Shown here: piece by piece, positions 1 to 9,418 of the stretch
Numbering within the stretch: the first letter of the stretch is position 1
Layout: every line of letters starts with the position of its first letter
From: Postechiella marina
GTDB taxonomy: Bacteria; Bacteroidota; Bacteroidia; Flavobacteriales; Flavobacteriaceae
NCBI RefSeq assembly: GCF_039538365.1
Contig: NZ_BAABCA010000001.1
Span: forward strand, 744,001 to 808,000
Direction of reading: 5' to 3'
Length of the DNA stretch: 64,000 nucleotides
Position numbers and translations under genes: made by a program
The notes under the pieces: generated by a model
Seen by the model: only the letters and a program-made list of their open reading frames with translations
The model's database searches: none
What the model was told of the DNA's origin: nothing

Positions 1-1
1 A

Positions 2-643
2 GCTATACGGTCTGATTTTATGGATGCTGCGCACGCATTTCCTAACGAATTAGAAAAAATACAAGATTATTTTGCTATAGGAAACTCTACAGCCAAAGTA
101 AGAGCCACAGTTGCAGAAGGTGTTAATGTTCCTATTTATATTTTAGGTTCTAGCACAGATAGTGCACATTTAGCAGCGAAAAACGGGAAGCCTTATGCCT
201 TTGCGAGCCATTTTGCAACTACACATTTATGGAATGCTCTAGATATTTACCGAAAAGAATTTAAGCCCTCTTTTGAGCAGGACAAGCCTTATGTAATTGT
301 TGGTTTAAATGTTATTATAGCCGATACCGATGAAGAAGCAGAACGATTATCAACCTCATTAATCAAATTAATTCTTGGTTTATTTACAGGAAAAAGAGAA
401 CCAGTGCAACCACCCACGGAGATGACTAATGACTTGAGAGGTATTTTGCAAAATCCCCAAGTGCATCAAATGCTTAAATATTCTTTTATTGGGAGTAAAG
501 CTACAGTAAAACCTCAAATTAGAGAGTTTATGGAGCAAACCAAAGCAGACGAATTTATAGCTGTTACCAATATTTATGATGTAAACGACCGAATTAAATC
601 CTATAAATTATTTGCTGAAATTATGGATGAATTAATTGGTTAA
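2..643 (+). CDS. LLM-class flavin-dependent oxidoreductase, C-terminal part
   Basis: The reading frame is open from base 2, so this is the C-terminal ~213 residues of a gene starting upstream of the window. It resembles bacterial luciferase-like monooxygenases, in particular the MsnO8-type group: the stretch IYILGSSTDSAHLAAKNGKP followed by YAFASHF is the typical second half of the TIM barrel that holds FMN. Such enzymes use reduced flavin and O2; the substrate cannot be told. The first internal ATG (base 20) is not the real start. A ~145-base gap separates it from guaD. Confidence 0.85.
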   Translation, partial: AIRSDFMDAAHAFPNELEKIQDYFAIGNSTAKVRATVAEGVNVPIYILGSSTDSAHLAAKNGKPYAFASHFATTHLWNALDIYRKEFKPSFEQDKPYVIVGLNVIIADTDEEAERLSTSLIKLILGLFTGKREPVQPPTEMTNDLRGILQNPQVHQMLKYSFIGSKATVKPQIREFMEQTKADEFIAVTNIYDVNDRIKSYKLFAEIMDELIG

Positions 644-718
644 TTAAATTATAATGAAGTCTGTTTTTTGATAATAAACCAACAGTTATAATCATTACAA
701 CAAAACAGAATTTAAAAG

Positions 719-726
719 TATATTTG
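719..726 (+). promoter_or_regulatory. Bacteroidota -7 element before guaD
   Basis: TATATTTG matches the TAnnTTTG consensus of Bacteroidota sigma-A promoters and lies 63 bases before the guaD start. A convincing TTTG/TTG -33 element at the right spacing was not found, so the call rests on the -7 element alone. Confidence 0.5.
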
Positions 727-788
727 CACATAGAAAATACAAATTTAAGCGCATTTGTTTAGAGCTTAAATATTAAAATATATTTAAA

Positions 789-1259
789 ATGAATAAAGAA
801 AATTTTATGCAAGAAGCTGTTAATGCAGCTTTAAAAGGCATGCAAAATAATGAAGGTGGACCTTTTGGATGTGTTATAGTTAAAGATGGAAAAATTATAG
901 GAAAAGGAAATAATAAAGTAACCTCAACAAACGACCCAACAGCTCATGCCGAAGTTACTGCTATTAGAGATGCTTGCAAAAATTTAGATTCTTTTCAGCT
1001 TGATGGGTGTATTATTTATACCTCTTGCGAACCTTGCCCAATGTGTTTAGGTGCTATTTATTGGGCTAGACCAGATAAAGTATATTATGGAAGTAGCCAA
1101 GCAGATGCTGCTAATATTGGTTTTGATGACGAATTTATTTATAAAGAAATTCCTTTACCATACAATAAACGAAGCATTCCGTTTGAGCAATTATCTCCAG
1201 AAATTGCAATAAAACCATTTGAGGCTTGGACAAAAAAGATAGATAAAACAGAGTATTAA
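789..1259 (+). CDS. guaD: Guanine deaminase (cytidine deaminase fold)
   Basis: This 156-residue protein is close in length and sequence to Bacillus subtilis GuaD, which converts guanine to xanthine and ammonia. The zinc site is visible: TAHAEV (His53 ligand, Glu55 proton shuttle) and CEPCPMC (Cys83 and Cys86 ligands). The family's C-terminal motifs GFDD and FIYKEI are present, followed by a segment ending in EY as in the domain-swapped Bacillus enzyme. It is a single gene with its own -7 element and a hairpin terminator directly after it. The start is the first ATG and gives the usual N-terminus. Confidence 0.9.
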   Translation: MNKENFMQEAVNAALKGMQNNEGGPFGCVIVKDGKIIGKGNNKVTSTNDPTAHAEVTAIRDACKNLDSFQLDGCIIYTSCEPCPMCLGAIYWARPDKVYYGSSQADAANIGFDDEFIYKEIPLPYNKRSIPFEQLSPEIAIKPFEAWTKKIDKTEY

Positions 1260-1275
1260 TAGAATCTATTATAAT

Positions 1276-1309
1276 AAAAAAAGGCTAGAAGAAATTCTAG
1301 CCTTTTTTT
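1276..1309. terminator. Bidirectional terminator between guaD and the permease operon
   Basis: AAAAAAGGCTAGAA, a short GAAA loop, then TTCTAGCCTTTTTT. The stem is perfect and flanked by A and T tracts, so it can end transcription from both converging units. The stop codon of the minus-strand permease starts two bases further on. Confidence 0.9.
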
Positions 1310-1310
1310 A

Positions 1311-2651
1311 TTATAATTTTCTGAGATTAAATCGTACTATAAAACTTATAATTAAGGTAATAATTAAGGTTGGTAGCATTAAATATAGCCAACTAAAACC
1401 TCGTTTTACTGTGTAAAATTTAGCTTCATGTGTATTCCAGTCAATAACATTAGCAGGTTCTTTATCAAAAATTTTGGTATAAAACCCTAAACGTAAATCT
1501 TCATGGAATTTTCCAAGTGCTTTTAAAAATTCCAAATGGCTAATCATATCTGTTCCAGCCAAACTATTAAAACTTAATTGTGCATGCATGGTTGGAATAA
1601 AAAGTGCAATGTTTTGGCTAACTGTGTTACGTTTCATTACTTTTTCCATCATTTCTTTGCTCGTGTCTTCAGCAGTTAAATCTCCCATATGTTGCATACC
1701 GTAGTACCAAATCCAACTAAATTCGTCTTCTGGCACAGGATATTTTGCAAATTGCGGATAGGCTTCTAAAAAACCTGTCATTGTTGCTCCTTTTTCTAAA
1801 TCCCATTTTTCATGATAACCATCACGTTGCTCTACCATAGCGTCTAGTGCTTCTGGTACCTGGTATGTATTAATTACATAATTGTTTACCATTGCAGGAA
1901 TTAAAATGGTTAAAACCACCCAAATAGAAATTAAAGCTAAAGCATTAAAACTAGACGATTTTAATAACGATACCATCCATAAACATAATGCGCTCCAAAA
2001 ACATAAATACAGGACGCTTTGTAAAAATATAGCCCAAAAATTTGAGTTTAACGGTAACTGTAAAATAGCACTTGCCATAAATAAAAGCAACACTAAAACA
2101 GCAAAAACAAACAGTATTCTAACCATTAGTTTTTTGAATAGGAAGCTTGCTTTAGCAGAGGTTTGCGAGGCTAAAATACGCCATGTTCCTAATTCTTTTT
2201 CTTCGGAATATAGATTGAAAGTCATGGCTATTAACACCAACGGAAACAAGTAGATTATAACAAACCCTAAATCTAAATTTCCCGACATTAATAATGATGG
2301 GTTTTCAAAATCGGTATCGTATTTCTGACCTTCTAAAGCACGAATAGTTACCGCTTGTAACAATGGGTTAACATCACTTTGACCAATAGAAATCGCATTA
2401 ATATTTGCAGGTTTCTTAATTAAAGTGAAACGCAAATAGTATAATAACAATCCTAAATCATCATTATGATATTCTACGTTGTTTTTTATACTTTCTTTTT
2501 GAAATTCTTGAGCAGCAACAATAGTGTTTTCTTGTTTTACCAAGTATTGCTTTCCTATTAATATACTAATAACACCAACGCTAATTAATAAAACTAGGCT
2601 CACTAAAAAAATCTTCGTTCTAAAAAACGATTTAAATAATAAACTATACAT
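1311..2651 (-). CDS. ABC transporter permease, DUF3526 family (second of two)
   Basis: 446 residues with a hydrophobic N-terminal anchor (about residues 15-35), a long extracytoplasmic loop, then a cluster of four to five membrane segments including LGFVIIYLFPLVLIAM, followed by EEKELGTWRIL, the cytoplasmic motif typical of DUF3526 permeases (relatives of NosY and ABC-2 exporters). A last segment lies at the C-terminus. It is the final gene of a four-gene minus-strand operon, two bases after the preceding permease. It probably forms a heterodimer with that protein, energised by the ATPase at 6596-7285. The substrate is not visible. Confidence 0.85.
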   Translation of the reverse strand: MYSLLFKSFFRTKIFLVSLVLLISVGVISILIGKQYLVKQENTIVAAQEFQKESIKNNVEYHNDDLGLLLYYLRFTLIKKPANINAISIGQSDVNPLLQAVTIRALEGQKYDTDFENPSLLMSGNLDLGFVIIYLFPLVLIAMTFNLYSEEKELGTWRILASQTSAKASFLFKKLMVRILFVFAVLVLLLFMASAILQLPLNSNFWAIFLQSVLYLCFWSALCLWMVSLLKSSSFNALALISIWVVLTILIPAMVNNYVINTYQVPEALDAMVEQRDGYHEKWDLEKGATMTGFLEAYPQFAKYPVPEDEFSWIWYYGMQHMGDLTAEDTSKEMMEKVMKRNTVSQNIALFIPTMHAQLSFNSLAGTDMISHLEFLKALGKFHEDLRLGFYTKIFDKEPANVIDWNTHEAKFYTVKRGFSWLYLMLPTLIITLIISFIVRFNLRKL

Positions 2652-2653
2652 AT

Positions 2654-4093
2654 TTAGATGGCTTTTAGGTTAGTAGATAATTTTGATAGTCCGAAAAAGG
2701 CCAAAATCGTCCAAAGCAGTAAGGCTAAAATAGACGTTAACTCATTTTTAAAAACCGTAGCAGTACTCAAAGTTTTATATTCAAAAGGAGGGAAGTCTTT
2801 CCAAAATTTACTAGATAATTTGGTTGGTCCTTCTTTTCCTTTGTTAGGAATATAATCCATTTGTAATTTATTCATGGACTGTGCTAATTTAAAACGATAG
2901 GTTTCCGCCTTTGCTTTAAAATGAAGGAAGGATTTAAAATCGGTTCCAGAGAATCCCATCGATAAATTCTTGATGGCTGTATACGGATTTACAAAAGCAG
3001 AATAACGTTCTACATTGTTTTGCTTGTTATATACGTGGTATAAATCATTTTGATGCTTTAAATATACTTTAGAACTTAAAGCTTCACCTTGTGCCATAAT
3101 AAATCCTCCATAATTAAACGGGAGATCATTAACATCTGCAACCTTATTTGCTAATAGAACAGAATCTTTTATTGCTTTAAAATGCGGATCGTTAGGATCG
3201 TGACTATCTCCAATTTTAGATAAATCGTGTTCTACAGCAGTTTCCATTTCTATTTTAGAAGGCGTTGGATATAAGTAATAACCCATAGCTTGTAGTGATT
3301 TAGGAACAATGATTACAAACAATAACCAGATTCCTAAAAGCTTAACTAACGCGCCTTTAGCAGTTTTACTAAATGCCGAAACTGTAATAGTAATAGCACT
3401 TAAAATGGCAAAAAAGAGAAGGTAAGATACTAAAAGAACAGCGTAGCGAGCTAAACTCCCGTTATTCAAGCCTTCGTGCAATTCAATAACTACAAAAAAT
3501 AGAAGCACTATAAATACAGCAAATAGGAAAATTAAAGACAAACTCCACAAACCTAACCATTTACCAAACACGATTTCTTTTCGACTAATACCTTGTCCAA
3601 TAAGTAGTTTTAGCGTTCCATTTTCGCGTTCTTGCGCAATAGTAGCAAAGCCCAAATAGAAAATTAATAAAGGCACAATAACCTTTAAAAGCATGGCTAA
3701 ACTAACTTCACCAAAGCGTAGTAAACCTGTAGACATACTAGCTTCGGAAAAATTAACGGTGTTCTGTTTATGGGCTTCTAAAAACACAGCATTACCTACA
3801 AAGTTCTCCATACCTAAATCGAAAACACTAAGCACATGTTTTATTCTAAAAGCAAACGAACCGTAGTGCGACATACGATGTGGATGTTTATCAGGATTGT
3901 TTTCCCAACTATCTTGAACTTCTTCTTGAACAGCACCACGCGTTACATTTTGGTCATGATAATTTTCCCAGCCACTATAGGCTGAAAATACTAACAAAAA
4001 CAACATTAGGATAGACGCAACGACCATAACTTTAGATCGGAATGCGTCTTTCCATAACTGTTGTGCCAACAAGTAGATGACATTTTTTCTCAT
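2654..4093 (-). CDS. ABC transporter permease, DUF3526 family (first of two)
   Basis: 479 residues with the same architecture as the next gene: anchor helix near residue 25, ~100-residue external loop, a membrane block (MLLKVIVPLLIFYLGFATIA), then QERENGTLKLLIGQGISR, the motif after the second helix shared by ABC-2/DUF3526 permeases. It lies two bases from both neighbours and is probably translationally coupled. Two unlike permeases plus one ATPase suggest a heterodimeric channel. NosY-like members of this family serve copper or maturation systems, but the substrate here is only inferable from the adjacent TonB receptor. Confidence 0.85.
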   Translation of the reverse strand: MRKNVIYLLAQQLWKDAFRSKVMVVASILMLFLLVFSAYSGWENYHDQNVTRGAVQEEVQDSWENNPDKHPHRMSHYGSFAFRIKHVLSVFDLGMENFVGNAVFLEAHKQNTVNFSEASMSTGLLRFGEVSLAMLLKVIVPLLIFYLGFATIAQERENGTLKLLIGQGISRKEIVFGKWLGLWSLSLIFLFAVFIVLLFFVVIELHEGLNNGSLARYAVLLVSYLLFFAILSAITITVSAFSKTAKGALVKLLGIWLLFVIIVPKSLQAMGYYLYPTPSKIEMETAVEHDLSKIGDSHDPNDPHFKAIKDSVLLANKVADVNDLPFNYGGFIMAQGEALSSKVYLKHQNDLYHVYNKQNNVERYSAFVNPYTAIKNLSMGFSGTDFKSFLHFKAKAETYRFKLAQSMNKLQMDYIPNKGKEGPTKLSSKFWKDFPPFEYKTLSTATVFKNELTSILALLLWTILAFFGLSKLSTNLKAI

Positions 4094-4095
4094 AT

Positions 4096-6594
4096 TTAAA
4101 ATTTATAAGTCGCATTTAATAACACATTTCTTGGCGCTCCTGGTCCTAATCTAGAAGGATTAAGTCCACCTAAGTAATATGTGTCATCAAATAAATTATT
4201 TACTTTAAGGGTTAATTGCATACCAGTGTTTGATGGTCTATAATATAAAGCAGCATCAAAAACGGTAAAGTCTGGTAATAGTATTCTGTCTGTAGCATAG
4301 GTTGGGTTATACCAAGTATATTTTTCGTCTACATATTGTACACCAAAACCAAGTCCGATACCTTTTAAAGCTTTATTTCTAAAATCATAACGTCCCCAAA
4401 AATTAGCATTATGCTTTGGCGCACCACCAATTCTGGCTCCAATAAATTCTTCTACCGCATCTTCAACAATTACAGCATCGTTGTAACCATAAGAAACAAT
4501 GACATTAAAATTAGGGGAAATATAACCGGAAACATCCATTTCGAAACCTCTACTACGTTGTTCTCCTCGTGTTGTTAAGTTTTCTAAATCATAAGTATCA
4601 CCAAGTAAAATGTTTTTTTGAATGATTTCAAAAATAGACACGTTAGCAAATACTTTACCATTTAAAAACTCACCTTTTGCACCAATTTCTTTTAAGCTAC
4701 TCTCTAAAGGGTCGAAATCTCCAGGAGAACCACCCCAGAAAAAACCTTCGGCAGTAGGCGATAAAGAAACGGTGTTTGTATGTGGTTGAAATCCTTCTAA
4801 ATAGGTAGTATAAGCGCTAATATCATCCGTAATTTCATAAGTTAAACCTAATCTTGGAACAAAAGCACTGGTTTTAGTTTCTTGCTCGTCGCCCTTATAA
4901 TCAAAAATATCGCTAAACCATTCATACCTTAAGTTTGCTAAAACAGAGAATTTTCCCCATTTAAATTGATTTTGAATATAGATTCCGTTAGATGTTGTTA
5001 AGTTTGCAGGAATAGTTAAATCTGAAAGATTGTAAGCGTTAGTATTTCTTGCACCATTAAAAGGATTTTCTAAATCAAAATGTGGCACTGCAGGAACAGG
5101 CATGGTGACACCATCTACAACCATTTGTTGGTAATTATCTGGATTACTTGCATCGTAATTTGCTTGTCCACCACTTACGGTTAAATAGCGTCTTGCACGA
5201 TTAAATCCAGCTCCTGTTTTTCTTTCCCAACGAGAACCATCATAACCCACTAATATTTTATTTGTGAAATTACTTTTTACAATATCGTAATTAAAATAGG
5301 AGCTAAAATTATCTGTTTCCCAGTATTGCTGTCTTTCATCATAACGTAATCTCGCAAGTGTTGTAATTACGTTTCCATCAATATCTACAGCAGTTCCATC
5401 CACTCTGTGTTCTGCTAAATCTTCGTCCCAAGTTTGTTTCATAAACTGCGCATTAAACCCAAAATTTTCAGTAAACTTCTTGTTAAAATTTGCCATAAAC
5501 ATAAGCTCTTTAGTTTTGTAATGATCGCTCGAAGCACCAACATTCATGGTAATTGGTGTGCTGTCTAAATCATATTCACCATTAATAGAACCGAAAATTG
5601 GCTGACCTCTATCTAAATTACCTTCAGCATTACTATAAATCATTTCCACGTTTAAAGACGTTGTTTCGTCTGGGATATAACTAAAAGAAGGCGCAATTAA
5701 AAGCGCATTATTAGTTACAACATCTCTAAAAGAATCTGCTTCTTGAAAGGCTGCGTTAAAACGATATAATAAAGTTTTAGAATCGTTTAAAGGGCCTGTA
5801 AAATCTCCTGTAGCTCTTAATGTTCCGTAACTTCCTGTAGATAACGACACTTCGTTACGCTTTTCTAATAATGGTTTTTTGGTTACCATGTTAACCGTTC
5901 CTCCAGGATCTGCACTAGAAAATGTTACAGAAGATGGTCCTTTTATTACTTCCACACGCTCTAAATGTGAGGTGATAGGTTGTAAGAAATAATATTGACG
6001 TGTACGCATTCCGTTTATTACCTGTCCATCGTCACCTTGAGTAATACCTCGAATATTATAATGGTTATATAAGCCAGTAGCAGCTACATTACTAACTGTT
6101 TTTACTGCATCTGGTAATTGAAATGCCAGACGGTCTGCAATAAGTTCTTTTGTAACTGTGGCAACTGCCTGCGGTAACTCTTTGTTTTTAATCGCTATTT
6201 TAGTTGCCGAAAATGAGTAATCACTATTGTAATCTTTTCGTGCTCTACCAATAACTTCAACAGATTGTAATTGTTCTGAATTTTCATCTAAAATAAAAGA
6301 TCCTAAGTTGTAGGTTTTATTTTCGTTGAATGTTTTTTCAAGATTTAAGGTGGTCATTCCTACATAGCTCACTCTAATTTTATAACTTCCTGTAGTGCTT
6401 AAATTAAAATTGAAATCGCCATTGTCTTGGGTAATTGTTCCGCTTTTTTGCTGTGAAGTTGTACTGTAATATGAAACTGTTGCTCCAAAAATAGGTTCAC
6501 CTTGTTTATCGGTAATTTTACCTGTAATTTTAATTTGCGCAAATGATGCTTGATAAGCAAAAACCATTAGCATTAATAGTATATATTTTTTCAT
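4096..6594 (-). CDS. TonB-dependent siderophore-type receptor
   Basis: 832 residues: signal peptide ending near residue 19 (YQASFAQ), a carboxypeptidase-regulatory-like beta-sandwich (about 20-110, KITGKITDKQGEPIFGATVS), a plug domain (about 130-240, with NVAATGLYNHYNIRGI and EVIKGPSSVTFSSADPGGTVNMV), then a 22-strand barrel ending in aromatic Phe (NATYKF), as outer-membrane proteins do. The plug wording (TKELIADRLAF, GDDGQVINGMRTRQ) matches siderophore receptors. It sits inside an operon between an ABC ATPase and two ABC permeases, an unusual partner set suggesting coupled metal or metallophore transport. The substrate is unknown. Confidence 0.9.
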   Translation of the reverse strand: MKKYILLMLMVFAYQASFAQIKITGKITDKQGEPIFGATVSYYSTTSQQKSGTITQDNGDFNFNLSTTGSYKIRVSYVGMTTLNLEKTFNENKTYNLGSFILDENSEQLQSVEVIGRARKDYNSDYSFSATKIAIKNKELPQAVATVTKELIADRLAFQLPDAVKTVSNVAATGLYNHYNIRGITQGDDGQVINGMRTRQYYFLQPITSHLERVEVIKGPSSVTFSSADPGGTVNMVTKKPLLEKRNEVSLSTGSYGTLRATGDFTGPLNDSKTLLYRFNAAFQEADSFRDVVTNNALLIAPSFSYIPDETTSLNVEMIYSNAEGNLDRGQPIFGSINGEYDLDSTPITMNVGASSDHYKTKELMFMANFNKKFTENFGFNAQFMKQTWDEDLAEHRVDGTAVDIDGNVITTLARLRYDERQQYWETDNFSSYFNYDIVKSNFTNKILVGYDGSRWERKTGAGFNRARRYLTVSGGQANYDASNPDNYQQMVVDGVTMPVPAVPHFDLENPFNGARNTNAYNLSDLTIPANLTTSNGIYIQNQFKWGKFSVLANLRYEWFSDIFDYKGDEQETKTSAFVPRLGLTYEITDDISAYTTYLEGFQPHTNTVSLSPTAEGFFWGGSPGDFDPLESSLKEIGAKGEFLNGKVFANVSIFEIIQKNILLGDTYDLENLTTRGEQRSRGFEMDVSGYISPNFNVIVSYGYNDAVIVEDAVEEFIGARIGGAPKHNANFWGRYDFRNKALKGIGLGFGVQYVDEKYTWYNPTYATDRILLPDFTVFDAALYYRPSNTGMQLTLKVNNLFDDTYYLGGLNPSRLGPGAPRNVLLNATYKF

Positions 6595-6595
6595 T

Positions 6596-7285
6596 TTAAA
6601 TGGTTTCTAAATAAAGTTGATTTAATTCGTTAGCGTTAATTTCGCTAGCTTTTAGTTGTTGTGCCAATACACCTTCTTTCATAATACCTATGGTTGTTCC
6701 CAATTCTACAGCATTAAAAATATCGTGTGTTGCCATAAAAATGACTTTACCCATTTTAGCTAATTCTTTACATATTTTAGTGAACTCTGCAGTAGCTTTA
6801 GGGTCTAAACCAGAAGTAGGTTCGTCCATAAAAATTACTTCGGCATTTTTGGCTAATGCCACAGCAATACCAACTTTTTGACGCATTCCTTTAGAATACG
6901 TAGAGAGTCTTTTGTGTTGTGCATCGGCTTGTAATCCTGTTTTAGCTAAAAAACCTTCAAGCTCTGATGTTGAATAACTAAAACCAGCTAAACGACTAAA
7001 GAAATTAAGGTTTTCAATGCCTGATAAATTACCATAAAGTTGAACCGTTTCGGGTATATAGGCAGTTAATTGGTTGGTGTTATCTTTACCAATTTCTTTA
7101 TCGCCAATAAAAGCTTGCCCACCATCTTTTTGAATAAACCCTAAAAAGATGTTTATCGTGGTGGTTTTTCCTGCTCCGTTTTGACCAAGAAGACAAAAAA
7201 TTTCGCCTTTAGAAACCTCGAGAGAGACGTCTTTTAACGCAACTTTTCCGTTATAAGACTTTGTAATGTTTAATGCTTTAAGCAT
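6596..7285 (-). CDS. ABC transporter ATP-binding protein
   Basis: 229 residues with all nucleotide-binding motifs: Walker A GQNGAGKTT (34-42), Q-loop region near IPETVQLYGNL, signature YSKGMRQ, Walker B VIFMDEPTSGLDP, and switch His in FMATHD. The short single-domain form and wording are those of CcmA/NosF-type exporters that pair with ABC-2/DUF3526 permeases, both of which follow two genes downstream. It is the first large gene of the operon. An inverted repeat TTAGCGC-N20-GCGCTAA lies in its upstream region (7316-7349). Confidence 0.92.
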   Translation of the reverse strand: MLKALNITKSYNGKVALKDVSLEVSKGEIFCLLGQNGAGKTTTINIFLGFIQKDGGQAFIGDKEIGKDNTNQLTAYIPETVQLYGNLSGIENLNFFSRLAGFSYSTSELEGFLAKTGLQADAQHKRLSTYSKGMRQKVGIAVALAKNAEVIFMDEPTSGLDPKATAEFTKICKELAKMGKVIFMATHDIFNAVELGTTIGIMKEGVLAQQLKASEINANELNQLYLETI

Positions 7286-7315
7286 ATGTGTTGTTAATTA
7301 AATTAAGTATAATGT

Positions 7316-7349
7316 TTAGCGCCTAATCACTTTACATTAAAAGCGCTAA
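7316..7349. promoter_or_regulatory. Inverted repeat upstream of the ABC/TonB operon
   Basis: TTAGCGC and GCGCTAA face each other across 20 bases, about 30 bases upstream of the ATPase start on the minus strand. It could be an operator or an RNA hairpin in the leader. Nothing identifies the ligand, and no T-tract follows on the minus strand. Confidence 0.35.
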
Positions 7350-7515
7350 GTTTTGTAGAATAATCACTCAAAATAGGAGAGAAGAAGTCCAAATTATACA
7401 TGCTGATTAAGGCCTAATTTGATTTTTTTTCAAAATAGAACCGCTTATTTACTCAAAAAAATCAAGCAAATAAAAATACTATCCCTGTAGAGGATAATGA
7501 TGCATAAATTATGGA

Positions 7516-7818
7516 CTATTGCAATTGCGGAGGAGGTCTAGCAAAGAGATAACTATCTAAGTATCTATTGCTAAATCCAGTTTTAACAGCAGGCTTTGTA
7601 AATGCTTTTTCGCAAAAAAAGAATTGTACTTTAGGAACATTTAAAGCTTCTGTTTCTAAATGAGGTGTAAAATTAACAGCGGTAACAATATCACAAACCT
7701 CACAGTGTTGCGCTTCATGTTCGTCTGCATGATGCGAAAGCGCATGTAAGCCTGCTACTTTGAATAAAAGAATCAAAGTAATAAAAAAAGTGGCTGTTAT
7801 TTGCTTTACGTTTTTCAT
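7516..7818 (-). CDS. Small secreted Cys/His-rich protein (paralogue of 28368-28676)
   Basis: 100 residues: a hydrophobic export segment (about 6-24), then HALSHHADEHEAQHCEVCDI with a CxxC and many His, then NFTP, and a tail with RPPP four residues before the end. The same order, LH-LSH, acidic/His run, CxxC, N-TP and terminal RPPP, occurs in the protein at 28368-28676, which also precedes a TonB receptor gene. The family is not one I can name. The spacing of Cys and His suggests a periplasmic metal-binding peptide. It lies ~230 bases before the ABC ATPase on the same strand, so it is either first in that operon or a separate unit. Confidence 0.7.
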   Translation of the reverse strand: MKNVKQITATFFITLILLFKVAGLHALSHHADEHEAQHCEVCDIVTAVNFTPHLETEALNVPKVQFFFCEKAFTKPAVKTGFSNRYLDSYLFARPPPQLQ

Positions 7819-8265
7819 TTAAAAGCGCGAAATTAATCAATTTTATTTATAAATAATGCGTTTTTATAATGGAATTAACTATTAACAATATTGTTTTATA
7901 ACTTGATTTAAAAAAAATAAACAACATCAGTTCTGTTAACTTATCTTGTAAAATATCACCTTTAAAATCTTCTGTTAGCCTTTATTAGCATTTAAGTTAT
8001 AAGTTTTGTTTATAAAACTATTTTTTTAATGTTTTAAAGTTTGTTTGGTCTCGCAATTTCAAACCATTTTAAAACCAGTTTGTGAGAAGTAACATCAAGT
8101 AAAAAATAATCTAAAGCATTGTAAGACCTAAAGAAGGACTTCACTTTAAAACGAACTAAAAAAAAGTAAGGTGATTCCGGACGTTCTACATTATAATATC
8201 GGACGATTAGCTTTTTATAAACCTGCAAATTTGCACTATAAAAATATCAATAAAAATAAATAATT
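7819..8265. other. Intergenic region, no firm gene
   Basis: 447 bases between divergent units. It holds a 12-bp perfect palindrome AACAATATTGTT (7884-7895) upstream of the Cys/His-rich gene, and a 64-codon minus-strand frame at 8034-8228 that has no recognisable domain and no promoter. No RNA gene is visible. Confidence 0.4.
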
Positions 8266-9390
8266 ATGAGCGTTTTAAAACAACAATTTAGAAGCATTAA
8301 AATAAATAAAAGGTATGTAAAATTTAACAATGTCATGTTGCTTTTACTAGCAGTAGTATTATTTGCGTCTTGCTCAAATGATGATGATACTAATTTACCA
8401 ACCAACGATTCTGTTACAATAAAAGATCTATTAACAGATGTTGGTTTTAATGGTTTTGCCATTGTAACTAAAAATGGAGAAGATTTGGTTAGGCAAGGGT
8501 TTGGATTGGCAAATGTAAATACAGAAATGCCTCAAGATTATAATCTTGCTTACCGAATAGCATCGGTAAGTAAAACACTAACAGCTGCAGCTATTGTGCA
8601 ATTAAAACGCGATGGTTTAATAACCAATTTTAACCAAACTTTGAGTGAGTTTGATGATGATTTTCCGAAAGGAAATCAAATTACCATTGCTCATTTATTA
8701 TCGCATCAATCTGGTATTCCCGATTATTTTTTCTTGGCAAAGGAAGCTAACGAGCAAGGAGAGACTTTAAATTTAGAAGCTATTTACGATTTAATCACAG
8801 ATTTAATTTCTGAAAACAACCTCGATTTTACTCCAGGAGCATCAAAAGCCTATAGCAATTCCAACTATTTTTTAGCAGGTTTGTTAATACAGGAATTATC
8901 TGGAATGAGTTATCATAATTACATTAAACAGAAAATTTTAAATCCGTTAGAAATGAATAATACCTTTAGAGGTTTAGATAATATAGATACAGATACACAC
9001 GCACAAGGGTATAAAAATGAGATGCCAAATAGTAATTACTCAATGGTTAACGCTTTTGGAGCTGGCGATTATAGTAGTTCGCCAGAAAACATGGAAATTT
9101 GGGTTAATGCTGTAAAAAATAATTGGTTTACAGAAGCAGAAAAATCAAAAATATTTGCACAAGATGTGCCAAGCGGTTATGTTGATTTTGGCTTAGGTTG
9201 GTTTACATCTCAAGAAGGCAATAGCACTATGTTTTGGCATGGGGGAGATATAAATGGTTATTGGTCTATAATTGGTTTTATTCCCGAAAATAATACAACT
9301 GTGGTGTTGTTAAGTAACCAAGAGTCTGATAACGAAGCTACGCAGCGCAGTGCTGTTATTCAGTATTTATTAACGAATTCACAGTATTAA
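8266..9390 (+). CDS. Serine hydrolase lipoprotein, class C beta-lactamase/PBP4 fold
   Basis: 374 residues. After a hydrophobic stretch, LFASC (Cys36) and an acidic SNDDD tail form a Bacteroidota lipobox, so the protein is probably a lipoprotein. The Beta-lactamase family (PF00144 type) catalytic set is complete: SxxK at 100-103 (SVSK), YxN at 196-198 (YSN), and HGG at 325-327. LSHQSGIPDY is the family's usual segment. Such proteins act as D-Ala-D-Ala carboxypeptidases, esterases or peptidases; which one cannot be told. The start at 8266 leaves a long basic lead. An ATG at 8338, just before the hydrophobic helix, is an equally good start. Confidence 0.85.
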   Translation: MSVLKQQFRSIKINKRYVKFNNVMLLLLAVVLFASCSNDDDTNLPTNDSVTIKDLLTDVGFNGFAIVTKNGEDLVRQGFGLANVNTEMPQDYNLAYRIASVSKTLTAAAIVQLKRDGLITNFNQTLSEFDDDFPKGNQITIAHLLSHQSGIPDYFFLAKEANEQGETLNLEAIYDLITDLISENNLDFTPGASKAYSNSNYFLAGLLIQELSGMSYHNYIKQKILNPLEMNNTFRGLDNIDTDTHAQGYKNEMPNSNYSMVNAFGAGDYSSSPENMEIWVNAVKNNWFTEAEKSKIFAQDVPSGYVDFGLGWFTSQEGNSTMFWHGGDINGYWSIIGFIPENNTTVVLLSNQESDNEATQRSAVIQYLLTNSQY

Positions 9391-9418
9391 AATTCAATTA
9401 TTTAAAGACTAATACATC

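Noticed and set aside
1882..2253. 123-codon plus-strand frame
   Set aside because: Antisense shadow of the DUF3526 permease; no domain or promoter.
7884..7895. AACAATATTGTT palindrome as a Zur or Fur box
   Set aside because: It does not match the TGCAACT-AGTTGTA operator, and a 12-base AT-rich palindrome is common by chance in this DNA.
8034..8228. 64-codon frame on the minus strand
   Set aside because: No domain, no promoter, no partner gene. The composition is plausible but not enough; mentioned only under the intergenic entry.
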